Source: Limnoglobus roseus
GTDB taxonomy: Bacteria > Planctomycetota > Planctomycetia > Gemmatales > Gemmataceae
NCBI RefSeq assembly: GCF_008254045.1
Contig: NZ_CP042425.1
Span: forward strand, 2,914,001 to 2,978,000
Direction: 5' to 3'
Length of the DNA stretch: 64,000 nucleotides
This document shows positions 9,277-18,564 of this stretch, piece by piece. The number at the start of each line of letters is the position of its first letter. Position 1 is the first letter of the stretch. The notes under the pieces are model-generated. The model did no database searches and was not told the origin of the DNA. It was given only the letters and a program-made list of their open reading frames with translations. Both the position numbers and the translations under genes were made by a program.

Positions 9277-9873
9277 TTGCAGGTCGAACTGCTCGTGGTC
9301 AAGACCCAACCCGACGAGACAGACCTTCTCGCGGCACAGAGGGCGATTGTCGCTTCGGCGGCGCGGCAACATGCTCGACACCTCCTCTGGCACGAAGTCT
9401 CCCGCCGACCGAGTGCCACCGTGCTGGAGTATTTGATCGCGTGCGACCAGCCGGTCGCCGGCGCTCTCTACAAGGACACGTATCAGCAGGGCTACTATTG
9501 CGTCTGGGAGTTCGACGCTGTGTCTGGTCGGCATCAGCACATGCCGTATTTGCGTATCAACACGATCCGGCGACCGACCCGTGTGGACGCGATCGGCTTT
9601 GGGTTTACGAAGGTAAGAACGGACTTGTTCGAGGCCGTCCCGCTCCGCGCAACGCCGGGGTGCGCATCCGACACGCACTTCTGTTTGGGCCTTCGCGAGC
9701 GCGACGTGCCGATCCACGCCTGCCCAGTGTTCGTGAAGAACGTGAAGATCGACGACGAGGCGGCGGCCTTGCGCACGTGGCGGCGGCGGCTCCTACTTGC
9801 GAATACATCGACATCCGGAAGAATGGGCCGCGCGTATGAACTGGCGCTAGAGTTTTGGCGACCCGGTTACTAA
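9277..9873 (+). CDS. Hypothetical protein, possible degenerate GT-A glycosyltransferase
   Basis: A 198-residue reading frame that starts at TTG 9277 or a nearby GTG (a stop lies just upstream). It is not clearly assignable. The layout resembles short GT-A enzymes: a segment at residues 30-75 lines up with the usual metal-site/PPP/IVGGLY region, and GFGFTKVRTDLFEAV followed by DTHFCLGLRERDVPIHA matches the acceptor-domain pattern. Where DDD would be expected it reads WHEVSRRPS, so catalysis is doubtful. It starts 63 bases after the GT4 stop. A competing frame over 9210-9839 has a poorer amino-acid profile and was not chosen. Confidence 0.5.
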   Translation: MQVELLVVKTQPDETDLLAAQRAIVASAARQHARHLLWHEVSRRPSATVLEYLIACDQPVAGALYKDTYQQGYYCVWEFDAVSGRHQHMPYLRINTIRRPTRVDAIGFGFTKVRTDLFEAVPLRATPGCASDTHFCLGLRERDVPIHACPVFVKNVKIDDEAAALRTWRRRLLLANTSTSGRMGRAYELALEFWRPGY

Positions 9874-9926
9874 CGCCGATTTGCGGGCGACGCGCGGATA
9901 ACAGTTCCCCAACGCTAGTCGGTGAG

Positions 9927-10925
9927 ATGCTCGAATTTCTTCGCTCCCGAATTGCCTGGTCCCAGGCCCCCTTATGGCTGCCGTACCGGTGGCGGGCGGC
10001 CGTGGACAACTACCGCATCGACCGGGCCACGGCCGGGATCGACGCCACGGCCCCCACGCCGGCCGCCGACCCGACCGTCGCGGTCGCCGAGGTCCACGTG
10101 CTGCTGTGCCGCCGCGACGTGCGGATCGGGGCCGTCGCGCTGAAATCGCTGCTCCGGTTCGCCCCCGGTCGGTTGGCCGTCACGCTCACCGACGACGGCT
10201 CACTGACGCCCCAGCACCGGGCGTGGATCGACGCGCAACTCCCGCACGCCCGCTGGCTGCCCCGGCGGGTCGAAGAGCCGGCGTTCCGGGCGGCCCTGGG
10301 GCGGTACCCGCGGCTGGCGGCCTTGTACGAACAGAACTACCACCCGCTGTGCAAGCTCCTGCACGCCGCGATGCTCGCGCGGCACCAGCGGGTGATCGTC
10401 CTCGACCCGGACACCGCTTTCTTCCGGCCGCCCGAATTGCTCCTCCGCTGGCTCGCCGGCGATGACGCGGCTCCGTACTACCTGCACGACCACCAAGACG
10501 AAGCCGTCGCGGTACCCGAGGAGGCTCGCCGGGCGTTTGCCGACCTCGCCGCGCGGCTGGGCACGGACCGGCGGCCGTGGCGGATCGACCGGTACTTCTT
10601 CAACTCCGGGCTGTTGCTCTACCGGCCGGACCAGATCGACCTTGCCGCCGCGGAAGGCTATCTGCAATGGCGGGAGACCTGCCCGCTCGAGTACCGCCAG
10701 GGCAAGCTCGGCATTTGGTTCGGCGACTGGACGCCCGAGCAGACGGGCTACCTGGCGGCGTTCGCGACGGCTGTCACGGCGGCAAGGCCGCTCGGCACCG
10801 ACTACCACTTGGGCGGCGAGACGGGGTTCGCGTTCAACCACTTCCTACGGCACTACTTGATCCAGGCGGCGACGCTGCGGGAGATACGATCGCTGGTCCG
10901 CGAACTGTCGGCGGGACGCGCATGA
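9927..10925 (+). CDS. Hypothetical protein, GT8-like nucleotide-sugar transferase fold suspected
   Basis: A 332-residue soluble protein of unassigned family. Pieces resemble GT-A enzymes acting on nucleotide sugars: VHVLLCRRDVRIGAVALKSL, VTLTDDGSLTPQHRAW, then a DPDTAFFRPPELL segment that looks like a DxD metal site, and DRYFFNSGLLLYRP, which matches the FNSGLLLY motif of GT8-like proteins. ATG 9927 is used although a purine-rich stretch abuts it; an in-frame TTG at 9855 would extend into the previous gene. It overlaps the following GT39-like gene by four bases (ATGA), which ties it to the glycan operon. The functional call is inference from motifs only. Confidence 0.68.
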   Translation: MLEFLRSRIAWSQAPLWLPYRWRAAVDNYRIDRATAGIDATAPTPAADPTVAVAEVHVLLCRRDVRIGAVALKSLLRFAPGRLAVTLTDDGSLTPQHRAWIDAQLPHARWLPRRVEEPAFRAALGRYPRLAALYEQNYHPLCKLLHAAMLARHQRVIVLDPDTAFFRPPELLLRWLAGDDAAPYYLHDHQDEAVAVPEEARRAFADLAARLGTDRRPWRIDRYFFNSGLLLYRPDQIDLAAAEGYLQWRETCPLEYRQGKLGIWFGDWTPEQTGYLAAFATAVTAARPLGTDYHLGGETGFAFNHFLRHYLIQAATLREIRSLVRELSAGRA

Positions 10926-12451
10926 TGTCCGAAACCCTACCCCACGAGCCAGCCCCGCCCCCGGCGATTCGCGTGCCCGCCCCCGCCTGGGGGGGGCTGT
11001 GGTGGGCGCTCACCGGCCTGTACTTCGCCGTCACGCTGGCCGCGGCGGGCGTGAAGACGGGCTGGTACGACGAGTGGTTCACGATCGCCATCGCCCGCCT
11101 TCCGATCGGCAATGCGTGGACGGCCCTGGGCGACGCCACGGACATGAACCCCCCACTGCTGTACGTGGTGGAAAAGCCGTTCTTGAGCCTGGGCCTTCCG
11201 GACGTATTCGCGGCCCGACTGCCGTCGATCCTCGGCTTCTACCTCTTGTTGGCGGGGGTGTACCGGTTCGGCTCTGGATCGGGGCACGCCGGTGCCGGAC
11301 TCGTGGCGGCGCTCACGGTCCTGGTCTCGGCCAGTTTCGCCTACGCATTTGAAGCCCGCCCCTACGCACTGGTCCTGGGGGCGTGCGGCGGTGCGCTGAT
11401 CTGCTGGCCGGCCGCCGCGGACGGGCGGCGGTGGGGGATGGCCGGCCTGTGCGGGTGTGTGGCGGTTGCGGTCTCGTCGCACTACTACGGCCTCTTCGCC
11501 GTGCTGCCCTTTTTCGTGGGCGAGACCGTGCGGACGGTGCAGCGCCGTCGCTTGAACGGGCCGACCACCGCGGCGCTCGTGCTGGGCCTCCTTCCGCTGC
11601 TCCTTTGGCTACCGTTGCTGCTCGTCCAGAAAGGATACGCGGGACTGCTCGGCCCGCCGTCCGCGGAATTCGTGCAGGAGGCGTACAAGATTCTCTTCGG
11701 CCGGGCGATCGTGCCCACGCTCGCGGGGATCGGGCTGTTGGCGGTCTGGCCGGCTCGGCCTAGCGGCGTGCGGGAATCAAGCACGCCGCTCCCGGCCGTC
11801 GCGTGTGCGGCCACCTTCTTGGCGCTCCCGATCGTGCTCTTCGTTTGTGCGAAATTGACCGGGGCCAGCGTCGGGTTGCGGTACGTGGCCCCGACCGCGG
11901 TCGGAGCGGCGATGCTGGCCGGGCTGACGGTCGGCCGACTGTGCGCCGCGGATGCGGCCGCCTGGAAGCCGTTGGCGGTCGCCTTCGCGGCGTGGTTCCT
12001 GGCCCTCTCGGCCTGGGACGTTCTCAAGTACCGGGCCGAGTGGGCCACCCTTCAGACGGGATTCGCCTGGGTCCAGGCCGCGGAATACGGGGACGCCCCC
12101 GTGGTGACGGCCGAGCCGCTGACCTACCCGACGTGGCGGGCCTATGCCCCGACCGCGTTGCGCGACCGCCTGTGGTACGTCCCGAACCCGGACGCGGCCG
12201 AGCGGTACCGAGTCGAGAAGAAGTACAGCCTCGACGGGGCTTACCTTCAACTCGACCGGCACTGCGGGCCGCTCGGCATCCGCACGCTCGACGAGGTCGC
12301 GGCCGGCCGCCCGCGAGTGTTGATCTACGGCATGCCGGCCCGCGGGTGGGTGGCCGGCGGGTTCCTCGGCCGCGGGTGGACGGTGACGAAAGTCCGCGGC
12401 GACGGCATGGAGGCGCTGTACGTGGCCGAGCGGCCGCGGGGGGCGCCATGA
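10922..12451 (+). CDS. GT39-type membrane glycosyltransferase (GT-C)
   Basis: A 509-residue polytopic protein with about ten hydrophobic segments. The first extracytoplasmic loop carries GWYDEWFTIAIARLP, the acidic DE pair that marks GT-C enzymes of the dolichyl-phosphate-mannose/ArnT type, followed by ATDMNPPLLYVVEK. The C-terminal ~110 residues form a soluble periplasmic domain. It would transfer a sugar from a polyprenyl-phosphate donor outside the membrane. Codons 20-22 contain an eight-G run at 10989-10996. It overlaps the gene before and the acyltransferase after by four bases each. Confidence 0.85.
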   Translation: MMSETLPHEPAPPPAIRVPAPAWGGLWWALTGLYFAVTLAAAGVKTGWYDEWFTIAIARLPIGNAWTALGDATDMNPPLLYVVEKPFLSLGLPDVFAARLPSILGFYLLLAGVYRFGSGSGHAGAGLVAALTVLVSASFAYAFEARPYALVLGACGGALICWPAAADGRRWGMAGLCGCVAVAVSSHYYGLFAVLPFFVGETVRTVQRRRLNGPTTAALVLGLLPLLLWLPLLLVQKGYAGLLGPPSAEFVQEAYKILFGRAIVPTLAGIGLLAVWPARPSGVRESSTPLPAVACAATFLALPIVLFVCAKLTGASVGLRYVAPTAVGAAMLAGLTVGRLCAADAAAWKPLAVAFAAWFLALSAWDVLKYRAEWATLQTGFAWVQAAEYGDAPVVTAEPLTYPTWRAYAPTALRDRLWYVPNPDAAERYRVEKKYSLDGAYLQLDRHCGPLGIRTLDEVAAGRPRVLIYGMPARGWVAGGFLGRGWTVTKVRGDGMEALYVAERPRGAP

Positions 12452-13590
12452 CCCCGTCCGCCCGTTACACGCTGATCGAGCCGCTCCGGGGCGTCGCCGC
12501 CTTGTGGGTGTTTGCGTACCACTACGACTTCTCGCTCGCCTTCCAGACCGCCTTCCCGCTGTTGCACGCTGCTCTCAAGATGGGGCACCTGGGCGTGCCG
12601 ATGTTCTTCGTTATCTCTGGGTACTGCATCACGGCGTCGGCCCAGTCGTCGCTCCGCCGCGGGGAACGGACGTCGGCTTTCTTGTCCCGACGGCTGCTGC
12701 GCATCTACCCGCCGTACTGGTGCGCCGTTCTCGTTTGTGCTGCTGTGCCGTTCGTGCTGGCCGGCCTGACCGCGCTCAAGGCCGGCCACCAGCCGCCCAC
12801 GACGGACGTCCGGGCGAACGGCTTCTTGAACTATTCGGCACTGGACTGGCTGGAAGTCCTCAGCCTGACGCGGGCGTTTGACCCGCAGCCTGTCGATTCG
12901 CTCCAGGAGAAGTTTAACACGATCAACGCGGTCTTCTGGACGCTGGCGATCGAGGTCCAGTTCTACCTCGTGATGGCCACGGCTGTGGCGCTGCGGGTGC
13001 GGCTCGCGCCGGCGCTGACCGGCGTAACGGCGGTCGCGCTGCCGTTCCTGTTCGTCCCCGCGTCGTTCACCTGGGGCGTGTTCCTGCCGTACTGGCCGCA
13101 GTTCGCCTTCGGCAGCCTCGTCTACGCTCTGCTCGCGTCCGAGGGACCGGCCGGCTTGTGGCTCCGGCGCGGCCTGGGGGGCATCGCACTCGCGGGCGGG
13201 ATCGCGGCCGTGTTCGTGATCGCGGCCCAAGGGGGCAAAATCCCCGACCTCGCGTTCGCCGCCGGCTTCGCCCTCGTCCTGTGGCTCGGCCGCGGGCTGG
13301 ACGCCTGGTACGAGGGGCGGGTGGCCGGGTCGCGCCGCCGCGGGGTTCGTGCGGCGAACCGGTTGCTCACGACGTTGGGGGCGATGTCGTACTCGATCTA
13401 CTTGCTGCACGGCCGGGTGCGGTTCGTCGCGATGCAGGTCTTGCGGCAGGTTCTCCCGGCCGACTCGATTGCGTTCGACGCTGGCGTGTTCCTTCTGACG
13501 TGCGGCGTGTGCTACGGTTTCTACTTACTGTGCGAACGGCCGTTCATCGGCGGGCGACGGGCCGGCCCCGCAACCGTCTCCGCTACGTGA
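12448..13590 (+). CDS. Acyltransferase family 3 membrane protein
   Basis: A 380-residue protein of the acyltransferase-3 (OafA/NodX-like) family, which acetylates or acylates sugars of surface glycans. The opening IEPLRGVAALWVFAYHYDFS contains the conserved Arg and His region; MFFVISGYCITASAQ and FLSRRLLRIYPPYWCAVLV are classical family blocks. About ten transmembrane helices are expected, and a serine-rich SGND-type extension is absent. It overlaps the GT39 gene by four bases and its stop lies inside the last codons of a convergent gene. It is the last gene of the first + strand run. Confidence 0.92.
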   Translation: MTPSARYTLIEPLRGVAALWVFAYHYDFSLAFQTAFPLLHAALKMGHLGVPMFFVISGYCITASAQSSLRRGERTSAFLSRRLLRIYPPYWCAVLVCAAVPFVLAGLTALKAGHQPPTTDVRANGFLNYSALDWLEVLSLTRAFDPQPVDSLQEKFNTINAVFWTLAIEVQFYLVMATAVALRVRLAPALTGVTAVALPFLFVPASFTWGVFLPYWPQFAFGSLVYALLASEGPAGLWLRRGLGGIALAGGIAAVFVIAAQGGKIPDLAFAAGFALVLWLGRGLDAWYEGRVAGSRRRGVRAANRLLTTLGAMSYSIYLLHGRVRFVAMQVLRQVLPADSIAFDAGVFLLTCGVCYGFYLLCERPFIGGRRAGPATVSAT

Positions 13591-14896
13591 CGCCGAGGTT
13601 TAGCCCGGTCAGGCTCTGGAGCTTCCGACCGACGCCGTCTAAGGCTGTGTAGAAGTCGAACTCAAGCATCCAGGGGGAGGTCAGCCAGTTGCCGACCACC
13701 ACCGCGGCGAACAAGACGGCCGCCGGTCGGGCCGAACCCGGCCACCGCCGGGTGAGGTAGATCGCTACGCCGGCGAGCAGCATCAGGAAGAAGATCGGGA
13801 AGAATCGGTTCGGCACACGGAGGTGGTCGCCCATCGGGGCGTACCGCCAGAAGAACCAATAGGGCATGCCGAACCGCGCGGGGACCATCATCAGGAACGC
13901 AGCCGCCCCTGTGGCCACGACGGCCGTGAGTTCCGGCGTGCGGTTGCCCCACCACCAGGCGACGGCCAACACGCCGGCGATGACTAGCGGCCACCCGAGG
14001 AAGAGCATCGGGTGGGCCGAGTCGAGCAGGAAGGCCGGGTCGTACAGAACGAAGGGGTGGACGGTGGATAGCGGTCGGGGGAAGTGCCGCGGGAGGTTCG
14101 ACACCCGTGGGATCAGGTAGACGGCCGACACCATCACGGCGACCGCCACCGCTAATAGACCCCGAACGGCCAACAGGCCGAGGTCTCGCCACGATCCTTC
14201 GCCCCGCCGCCATCGGGCGAGTTGGTACGCGACCACAAAAACCGGTAACGCGACGTAGCTCAAGTAGAGGGTTAGGGACGGTGAGGACATGACCTGACAG
14301 CCCATTGCGGCCCCGAGGCTCACGGCCGGCCACCAGTGGTTCGGTTGCCGGAGCATGAGGGTCAGACTGATGAACGCGAGGGGGATCCACAGGAGTTGCA
14401 CGTTGTGCATGTGGCCTTGCTGGTGGGAGTACAGGACGAAGTTTGACGTCTGGTAGGCGACCGCAGTGACCGTGGCTGGCAGAAGGGCCGCCCCGAACAG
14501 GCGGAACAGGGAGAAGGCCGCCAGCCCTGAAACGAACATACACGCGAGCGCGAAAAAGTTTAGGATGCGGACTGTCGGCCAGTCCGTGAGAATTTTGACG
14601 GCCCCACCCGCGACGAGGAACGTGACTGGGCAGTCGTAGTCCGACAAGGGAAAGTGAAGTCGCCCCGACCGCAAGGCGGCGGCCGATTCGTCCAACTGTG
14701 TGGCGAAGATGTCCGTGTCGTTCCATTGAACGGTGTTCCCGTACCGCTCCCAGGCCGCGGCCGGTGCGGGGAACGCGGCGTCCGGTCGAGATAGAATCTG
14801 GCGGTTGGCAATAAGGGCGGCGAGAGCCAAAACCAACACCGCGCCGATAACTCGGGAGGTCTTTGCCGGGGGCAGGCGATCCAGGGGAAGAGTCAT
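13583..14896 (-). CDS. Polytopic membrane protein, GT-C/YfhO-like
   Basis: A 437-residue protein with about ten hydrophobic helices and an extracytoplasmic first loop containing NDTDIFATQLDESAAALRSG. The arrangement (one N-terminal helix, acidic loop, many helices with short loops, GHMHNVQLLWIPLAFISL) is like YfhO and related GT-C-type membrane glycosyltransferases, but no diagnostic motif fixes the family. It is transcribed against its neighbours: its 3' end overlaps the acyltransferase by eight bases, and its start is separated from the next + strand GT39 gene by 125 bases that must hold both promoters. A role in glycan transfer is inferred from context only. Confidence 0.72.
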   Translation of the reverse strand: MTLPLDRLPPAKTSRVIGAVLVLALAALIANRQILSRPDAAFPAPAAAWERYGNTVQWNDTDIFATQLDESAAALRSGRLHFPLSDYDCPVTFLVAGGAVKILTDWPTVRILNFFALACMFVSGLAAFSLFRLFGAALLPATVTAVAYQTSNFVLYSHQQGHMHNVQLLWIPLAFISLTLMLRQPNHWWPAVSLGAAMGCQVMSSPSLTLYLSYVALPVFVVAYQLARWRRGEGSWRDLGLLAVRGLLAVAVAVMVSAVYLIPRVSNLPRHFPRPLSTVHPFVLYDPAFLLDSAHPMLFLGWPLVIAGVLAVAWWWGNRTPELTAVVATGAAAFLMMVPARFGMPYWFFWRYAPMGDHLRVPNRFFPIFFLMLLAGVAIYLTRRWPGSARPAAVLFAAVVVGNWLTSPWMLEFDFYTALDGVGRKLQSLTGLNLGVT

Positions 14897-15021
14897 GTTC
14901 TAAAATACCGATCTGGGTGGGGCGATGGCGGTAGTTTAGCGAGTGGCGCGGCCGAATTGAGCCGCACGAGGGTTGGGACCTGATCGCCGCAACCAGGCAG
15001 GGTGGAACAAGGAGTTGACTT

Positions 15022-16632
15022 GTGAGTGTCGTCGCAACAGATGGATTGCCGCCCCGTCGGGCGCTCAGCTGGGCCGCGCGAATGGCCGCCCGGTGCGAGA
15101 CGCGCCCGATTTTTTGCCTGACGGTCCTGCTGGCGCTCGCGTTGGCGGTTCGGCTCCCGTTGCTGTACGACCGCGACGCCTGGCTCGATGAACTGGACGA
15201 GTACTTTCGAGCGGCCGGAGGTTCACTCGTGGAACTACCGGATCGGGTGCGTTCGACAGACCGGTTCCCGCCGGGGATGGCGTACCTCGGCCGGGCCGTG
15301 ACGAGTTGCGGCGGCGGCGTGTACGAGTTGCGGCTGATCTCGCTTTTCGCGGGGTTGGGCTGCGTTCCCCTGGCGTGGCTGTTCGGTCGGTGGTCGTTCG
15401 AGCCGGCCGTCGGCTGGCTGGTGGCCTTGCTCACAGCCCTGACCCCAGCCTACGTGTTTTACTCGCGCGAGGGTCGGCCCTTTGCACTGGGCCTACTGGC
15501 GCTACACCTGTTTCTGGTTGCACTTGCCGGCCTCGTGCGAACGCCGAGTTACCGTTGGACGATATTCGGCGTGGTGGCGGCGTGGGCGGTGAGCGTTACC
15601 CAATACGCCACGATCGCCGTGGCCGGAATCGCAGTGGGAATGGCCCTGTTAACCGTGGCTCGCACGCCGCATCGTTCTTCCCGGTCGGTCGGCATGCTCG
15701 GGACAGTGGCCGTAGCCGTTCTCGCCTTCGGGGGCTGGGTCTACTGGGCGTACGCCGCGCCGCAAATTGCAGTCCGCGGCACGGGCGCGGGGCAATTCGC
15801 GGGCCTGTTTTACGACATCCGTGACGGGCTCCCCGCGGGCAAGATCGTCCTCCAACGCACAATCGACCTCATGCAATACGCCGCGATCGGTGGGGCCATC
15901 GGCCCGCGCTGGGGCTGGCTCTCGGCCGCCGCCGTGGCTGTCGGCCTAGTTGGTCTTCGAGGTGTAAGGGGGCCGCAGGAGTGGTGGGTCGTCGGGTCCG
16001 TGTTGGCCACGTTCGTGGTCTTCGCCGGCCTCGCCGGGGTTGGTAAACACCCTTACGGCGGCACCCGGCACTGCCTCGTGCTGGTCCCGCTGCTGTGGGC
16101 GTGCGTCGCAGCCGGGGTCGTGCGGGCCGGGGGGCTGTGCGGCCTCGTCGCCGGCCTCGGGTACTTGCTGTTGGTCGGGCTGATGACCTTTGGAACCGTC
16201 CGAGTCATTCCGCACGAGAATTCGTATCAACTGTCGGACGTGCTGCCGGAACTTCGCGACCGGTTGGGGCCGGGCGAAGCCGTGCTGCTGACCGGGACGT
16301 ACGACTCGGCGGCCTTCGGGTATCAGGCCACCGGCAATCCCCTGGAGGGGATGCGCGTCTTCAGTGACTGCTGGGAGCAAGGCTTGCGGCCCGTTTCCGT
16401 TCCGGGATTTCCGGCCCCGGTGTTCGCCGCGAACCTCCGGGAACTGCCGACACCCGGGGCCGGAACCGGTCGACGACTGGCCGTCGCCCCGCCGGTCGGC
16501 GGAGCGTTCTGGGTGCTGGACACGTACCGGTCCGAAGCCCCCCCCGAACCCCAACAGGATGCCAAGTCCTTTGAGGTGAACGACGTGCTTCACGCGGCCG
16601 GCGTTCGCGCGACCCGCTGGCGGGCCAAGTAG
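15022..16632 (+). CDS. GT39-type membrane glycosyltransferase (GT-C)
   Basis: A 536-residue polytopic protein. Helix 1 (about residues 32-50) is followed by a loop with DAWLDELDEYFRAAGG, the acidic motif expected of GT-C enzymes, then FPPGMAYLGRAV and a LVALLTALTPAYVFYSREGR block found in GT39-like proteins. Eight to eleven helices and a soluble C-terminal tail of about 130 residues are visible. The GTG start follows a purine-rich stretch. It is similar in layout to the protein at 10922-12451 but not a close copy. It starts a second + strand run of glycan genes. Confidence 0.85.
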   Translation: MSVVATDGLPPRRALSWAARMAARCETRPIFCLTVLLALALAVRLPLLYDRDAWLDELDEYFRAAGGSLVELPDRVRSTDRFPPGMAYLGRAVTSCGGGVYELRLISLFAGLGCVPLAWLFGRWSFEPAVGWLVALLTALTPAYVFYSREGRPFALGLLALHLFLVALAGLVRTPSYRWTIFGVVAAWAVSVTQYATIAVAGIAVGMALLTVARTPHRSSRSVGMLGTVAVAVLAFGGWVYWAYAAPQIAVRGTGAGQFAGLFYDIRDGLPAGKIVLQRTIDLMQYAAIGGAIGPRWGWLSAAAVAVGLVGLRGVRGPQEWWVVGSVLATFVVFAGLAGVGKHPYGGTRHCLVLVPLLWACVAAGVVRAGGLCGLVAGLGYLLLVGLMTFGTVRVIPHENSYQLSDVLPELRDRLGPGEAVLLTGTYDSAAFGYQATGNPLEGMRVFSDCWEQGLRPVSVPGFPAPVFAANLRELPTPGAGTGRRLAVAPPVGGAFWVLDTYRSEAPPEPQQDAKSFEVNDVLHAAGVRATRWRAK

Positions 16633-16669
16633 ACGCCATCGCGGCAACCGAGGTTCTGGGACCAATTTC

Positions 16670-17614
16670 ATGCCGATCGTGTCCATCGTCATCCCCCTGT
16701 ACAACGCCGCCGCGTACATCGGCGAGGCCGTCGCCGGCGTCCGCCGGCAGACGTTCGCGGACTGGGAGTTGATCGTCGTCGACGACGGCTCGACCGACGA
16801 CAGCGCCGCCGCCGCGGAGCGGGCGGCTGACGGCCTCGGAGACCGGTTCCGACTCGTCCGCAAGGCCAACGGCGGCGAGCCATCGGCCCGCAACGCCGGC
16901 ATCGCCGTCGCCCGCGGCGCGTGGATCGCCAACACCGACGCCGACGACTGGTGGGAGCCGACCAAACTCGAAAAGCAACTTGCCGCGGCGGCCGACCCGG
17001 ACACGGTTCTCGTTCACACCGGTGTCGTCCACCACAACCCGGACGGGAGTGAGACCCGGCTCGACATGGCTGGGGCTGCCCGCCGCGTCGGCCGGTGCAC
17101 GGCGGCGCTGCTGGAGCCGCACAGCATTTGCCACCCGTCCGTCCTCGTTCGCAAGACGGCCCTCGACCGCATCGGCGGGTACGACGCGGGCTATCGCCAG
17201 GCGTGCGACATCGACCTCTACTTCCGGCTGTCGGCCGTCGGCGGGTTCGCGTTCGTGCCCGAGTACCTGACGCACTACCGCATCCACGCCGGGCAACTCA
17301 GCCGCTCGCCGGTCGAGCAGATCCGCGCCCACCACCGCATCGTCCGGCGGTTCTTCGAGAACCATCCCGCCGAACTCGCCGCCGTGGGGCCGCCGCACGT
17401 CGAGGCCGCCCTCGCGGGACACGTGGCGACCAAGCTCGAAAGCCTCTACTGGCAGCGGAACCTTCCCGCGTTCCGGGACCTGCTCGCTTTCGCCGACGAA
17501 TCCAAACTCGACTCGCCGGCGATCGGTGGCTGGCGGAGCCGGGCGCGGTGGCCGGACTGGACGGTTCGGCTCAAAGATCGGCTGGTCGGCCGCCCGGTGG
17601 GGGCCGCCGGATGA
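16670..17614 (+). CDS. Glycosyltransferase family 2
   Basis: A 314-residue GT2 enzyme with VSIVIPLYNAAAYIGEAVAG, VVDDGSTDDS and a very acidic metal site ANTDADDWWEPTKLEKQL. The acceptor half has HPSVLVRKTALDRIGGYD and CDIDLYFRLSAVGGF, the usual ED-containing loop replaced by CDID. The basic C-terminus is about 60 residues. ATG 16670 begins 37 bases after the GT39 stop and its end overlaps the next GT by four bases. The WEPTKLE sequence after the metal site is shared with the two GT2 genes at 18561 and 19581, suggesting common origin within this locus. Confidence 0.9.
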   Translation: MPIVSIVIPLYNAAAYIGEAVAGVRRQTFADWELIVVDDGSTDDSAAAAERAADGLGDRFRLVRKANGGEPSARNAGIAVARGAWIANTDADDWWEPTKLEKQLAAAADPDTVLVHTGVVHHNPDGSETRLDMAGAARRVGRCTAALLEPHSICHPSVLVRKTALDRIGGYDAGYRQACDIDLYFRLSAVGGFAFVPEYLTHYRIHAGQLSRSPVEQIRAHHRIVRRFFENHPAELAAVGPPHVEAALAGHVATKLESLYWQRNLPAFRDLLAFADESKLDSPAIGGWRSRARWPDWTVRLKDRLVGRPVGAAG

Positions 17615-18564
17615 TCGACTTGACGGTCGCGGTCTGCACGTACCGCCGCGGCGAACTCCTCCGCACGACCCTCGACTCGCTGGCCGTCGCCGACCCGCCC
17701 GGGTGCCGGTGGGAACTGCTCCTGATCGATAATGAGGGCAGCCCGCGGGTTCCCGAACTGGTGGTCGCTTTCTCGAACCGCCTCCCGATTCGCTACGTGG
17801 TCGAGCCGGTCACAGGGAACGCGCACGCCCGGAACCGGGCGGTGACCGAGGCCCGCGGGCCGGTCTTGCTGTTCACCGACGACGACGCCGTCGCCCACCC
17901 CGGGTGGCTCCGAGAGATGGCGGCCGCCGTCCGGGACCACGCCGAGTGCGACTTCTGGGGGGGGGCTATCCGCCCGGACTGGGGAACCCTCCCGCGGCCC
18001 GATTGGTTCGACGAACAAAGCTGTCCGATGCTCCGCGACGCCATTGTCCAGTACGACGCGGGGCCGGAGTCGCGGCCGTGGGTTGCGGGCCGCGACCTGC
18101 CGTTCTACACGTGCAACCTCGCGCTCCGCGTGGCGGCAGTGCGGGCGGCGGGGCTTTTCGACCCGACGCTCGGGTACTTCGGCACGGTCCGCATCGGCGG
18201 CGAAGACGTGCGGCTGGTCGAGACGCTGCAGCGGCGGGGCGGAAAGGGCTGGTACGTGGCCACGGCTGTCGTTGATCACCCCGTCCCGGTCGAGCGGCTG
18301 ACGCCCGCTTACGCCCTCTCGTTCGCCCGCCGGCAGGGGTTCCTGTCCTACGAACTCCTCGCCCGCGACCACGGCGGCCGGGTGCCCCGGTGGGCGTACA
18401 AGGCGGCGGCGATTCAGTGGGCGGGCGGGTGGTCGCGGTGGACCGCGGGACTGATCCAGGGAAACCCGAAGAAACGGTTCGCGGGTCGGATGACGGCTGC
18501 GTTCGCACGTTCTAAACTGAAACGAGCTTTCAACCGCCCAACTCTGCCCAATTCATCACCATGA
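17611..18564 (+). CDS. Glycosyltransferase family 2
   Basis: A 317-residue GT2 enzyme. TVAVCTYRRGELLRTTLDSL, LLIDNEGSP, GNAHARNRAV and the metal site LFTDDDAVAHPGWL are present, and the acceptor half has RIGGEDVRLVETLQRRG. This layout (CTYRR start, ARNR, TDDD) is typical of GT2 enzymes in polysaccharide clusters. A nine-G run at 17957-17965 encodes part of the FWGGAIRPDWG segment. Coupled by four-base overlaps at both ends, it lies between two other GT2 genes. Donor and acceptor are unknown. Confidence 0.9.
   Translation: MIDLTVAVCTYRRGELLRTTLDSLAVADPPGCRWELLLIDNEGSPRVPELVVAFSNRLPIRYVVEPVTGNAHARNRAVTEARGPVLLFTDDDAVAHPGWLREMAAAVRDHAECDFWGGAIRPDWGTLPRPDWFDEQSCPMLRDAIVQYDAGPESRPWVAGRDLPFYTCNLALRVAAVRAAGLFDPTLGYFGTVRIGGEDVRLVETLQRRGGKGWYVATAVVDHPVPVERLTPAYALSFARRQGFLSYELLARDHGGRVPRWAYKAAAIQWAGGWSRWTAGLIQGNPKKRFAGRMTAAFARSKLKRAFNRPTLPNSSP

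Noticed and set aside
9210..9839. Long + strand frame (209 codons) overlapping the gene at 9277-9873
   Set aside because: Gly/Arg/Pro-rich shadow composition without family motifs; the other frame gives a plausible folded protein.
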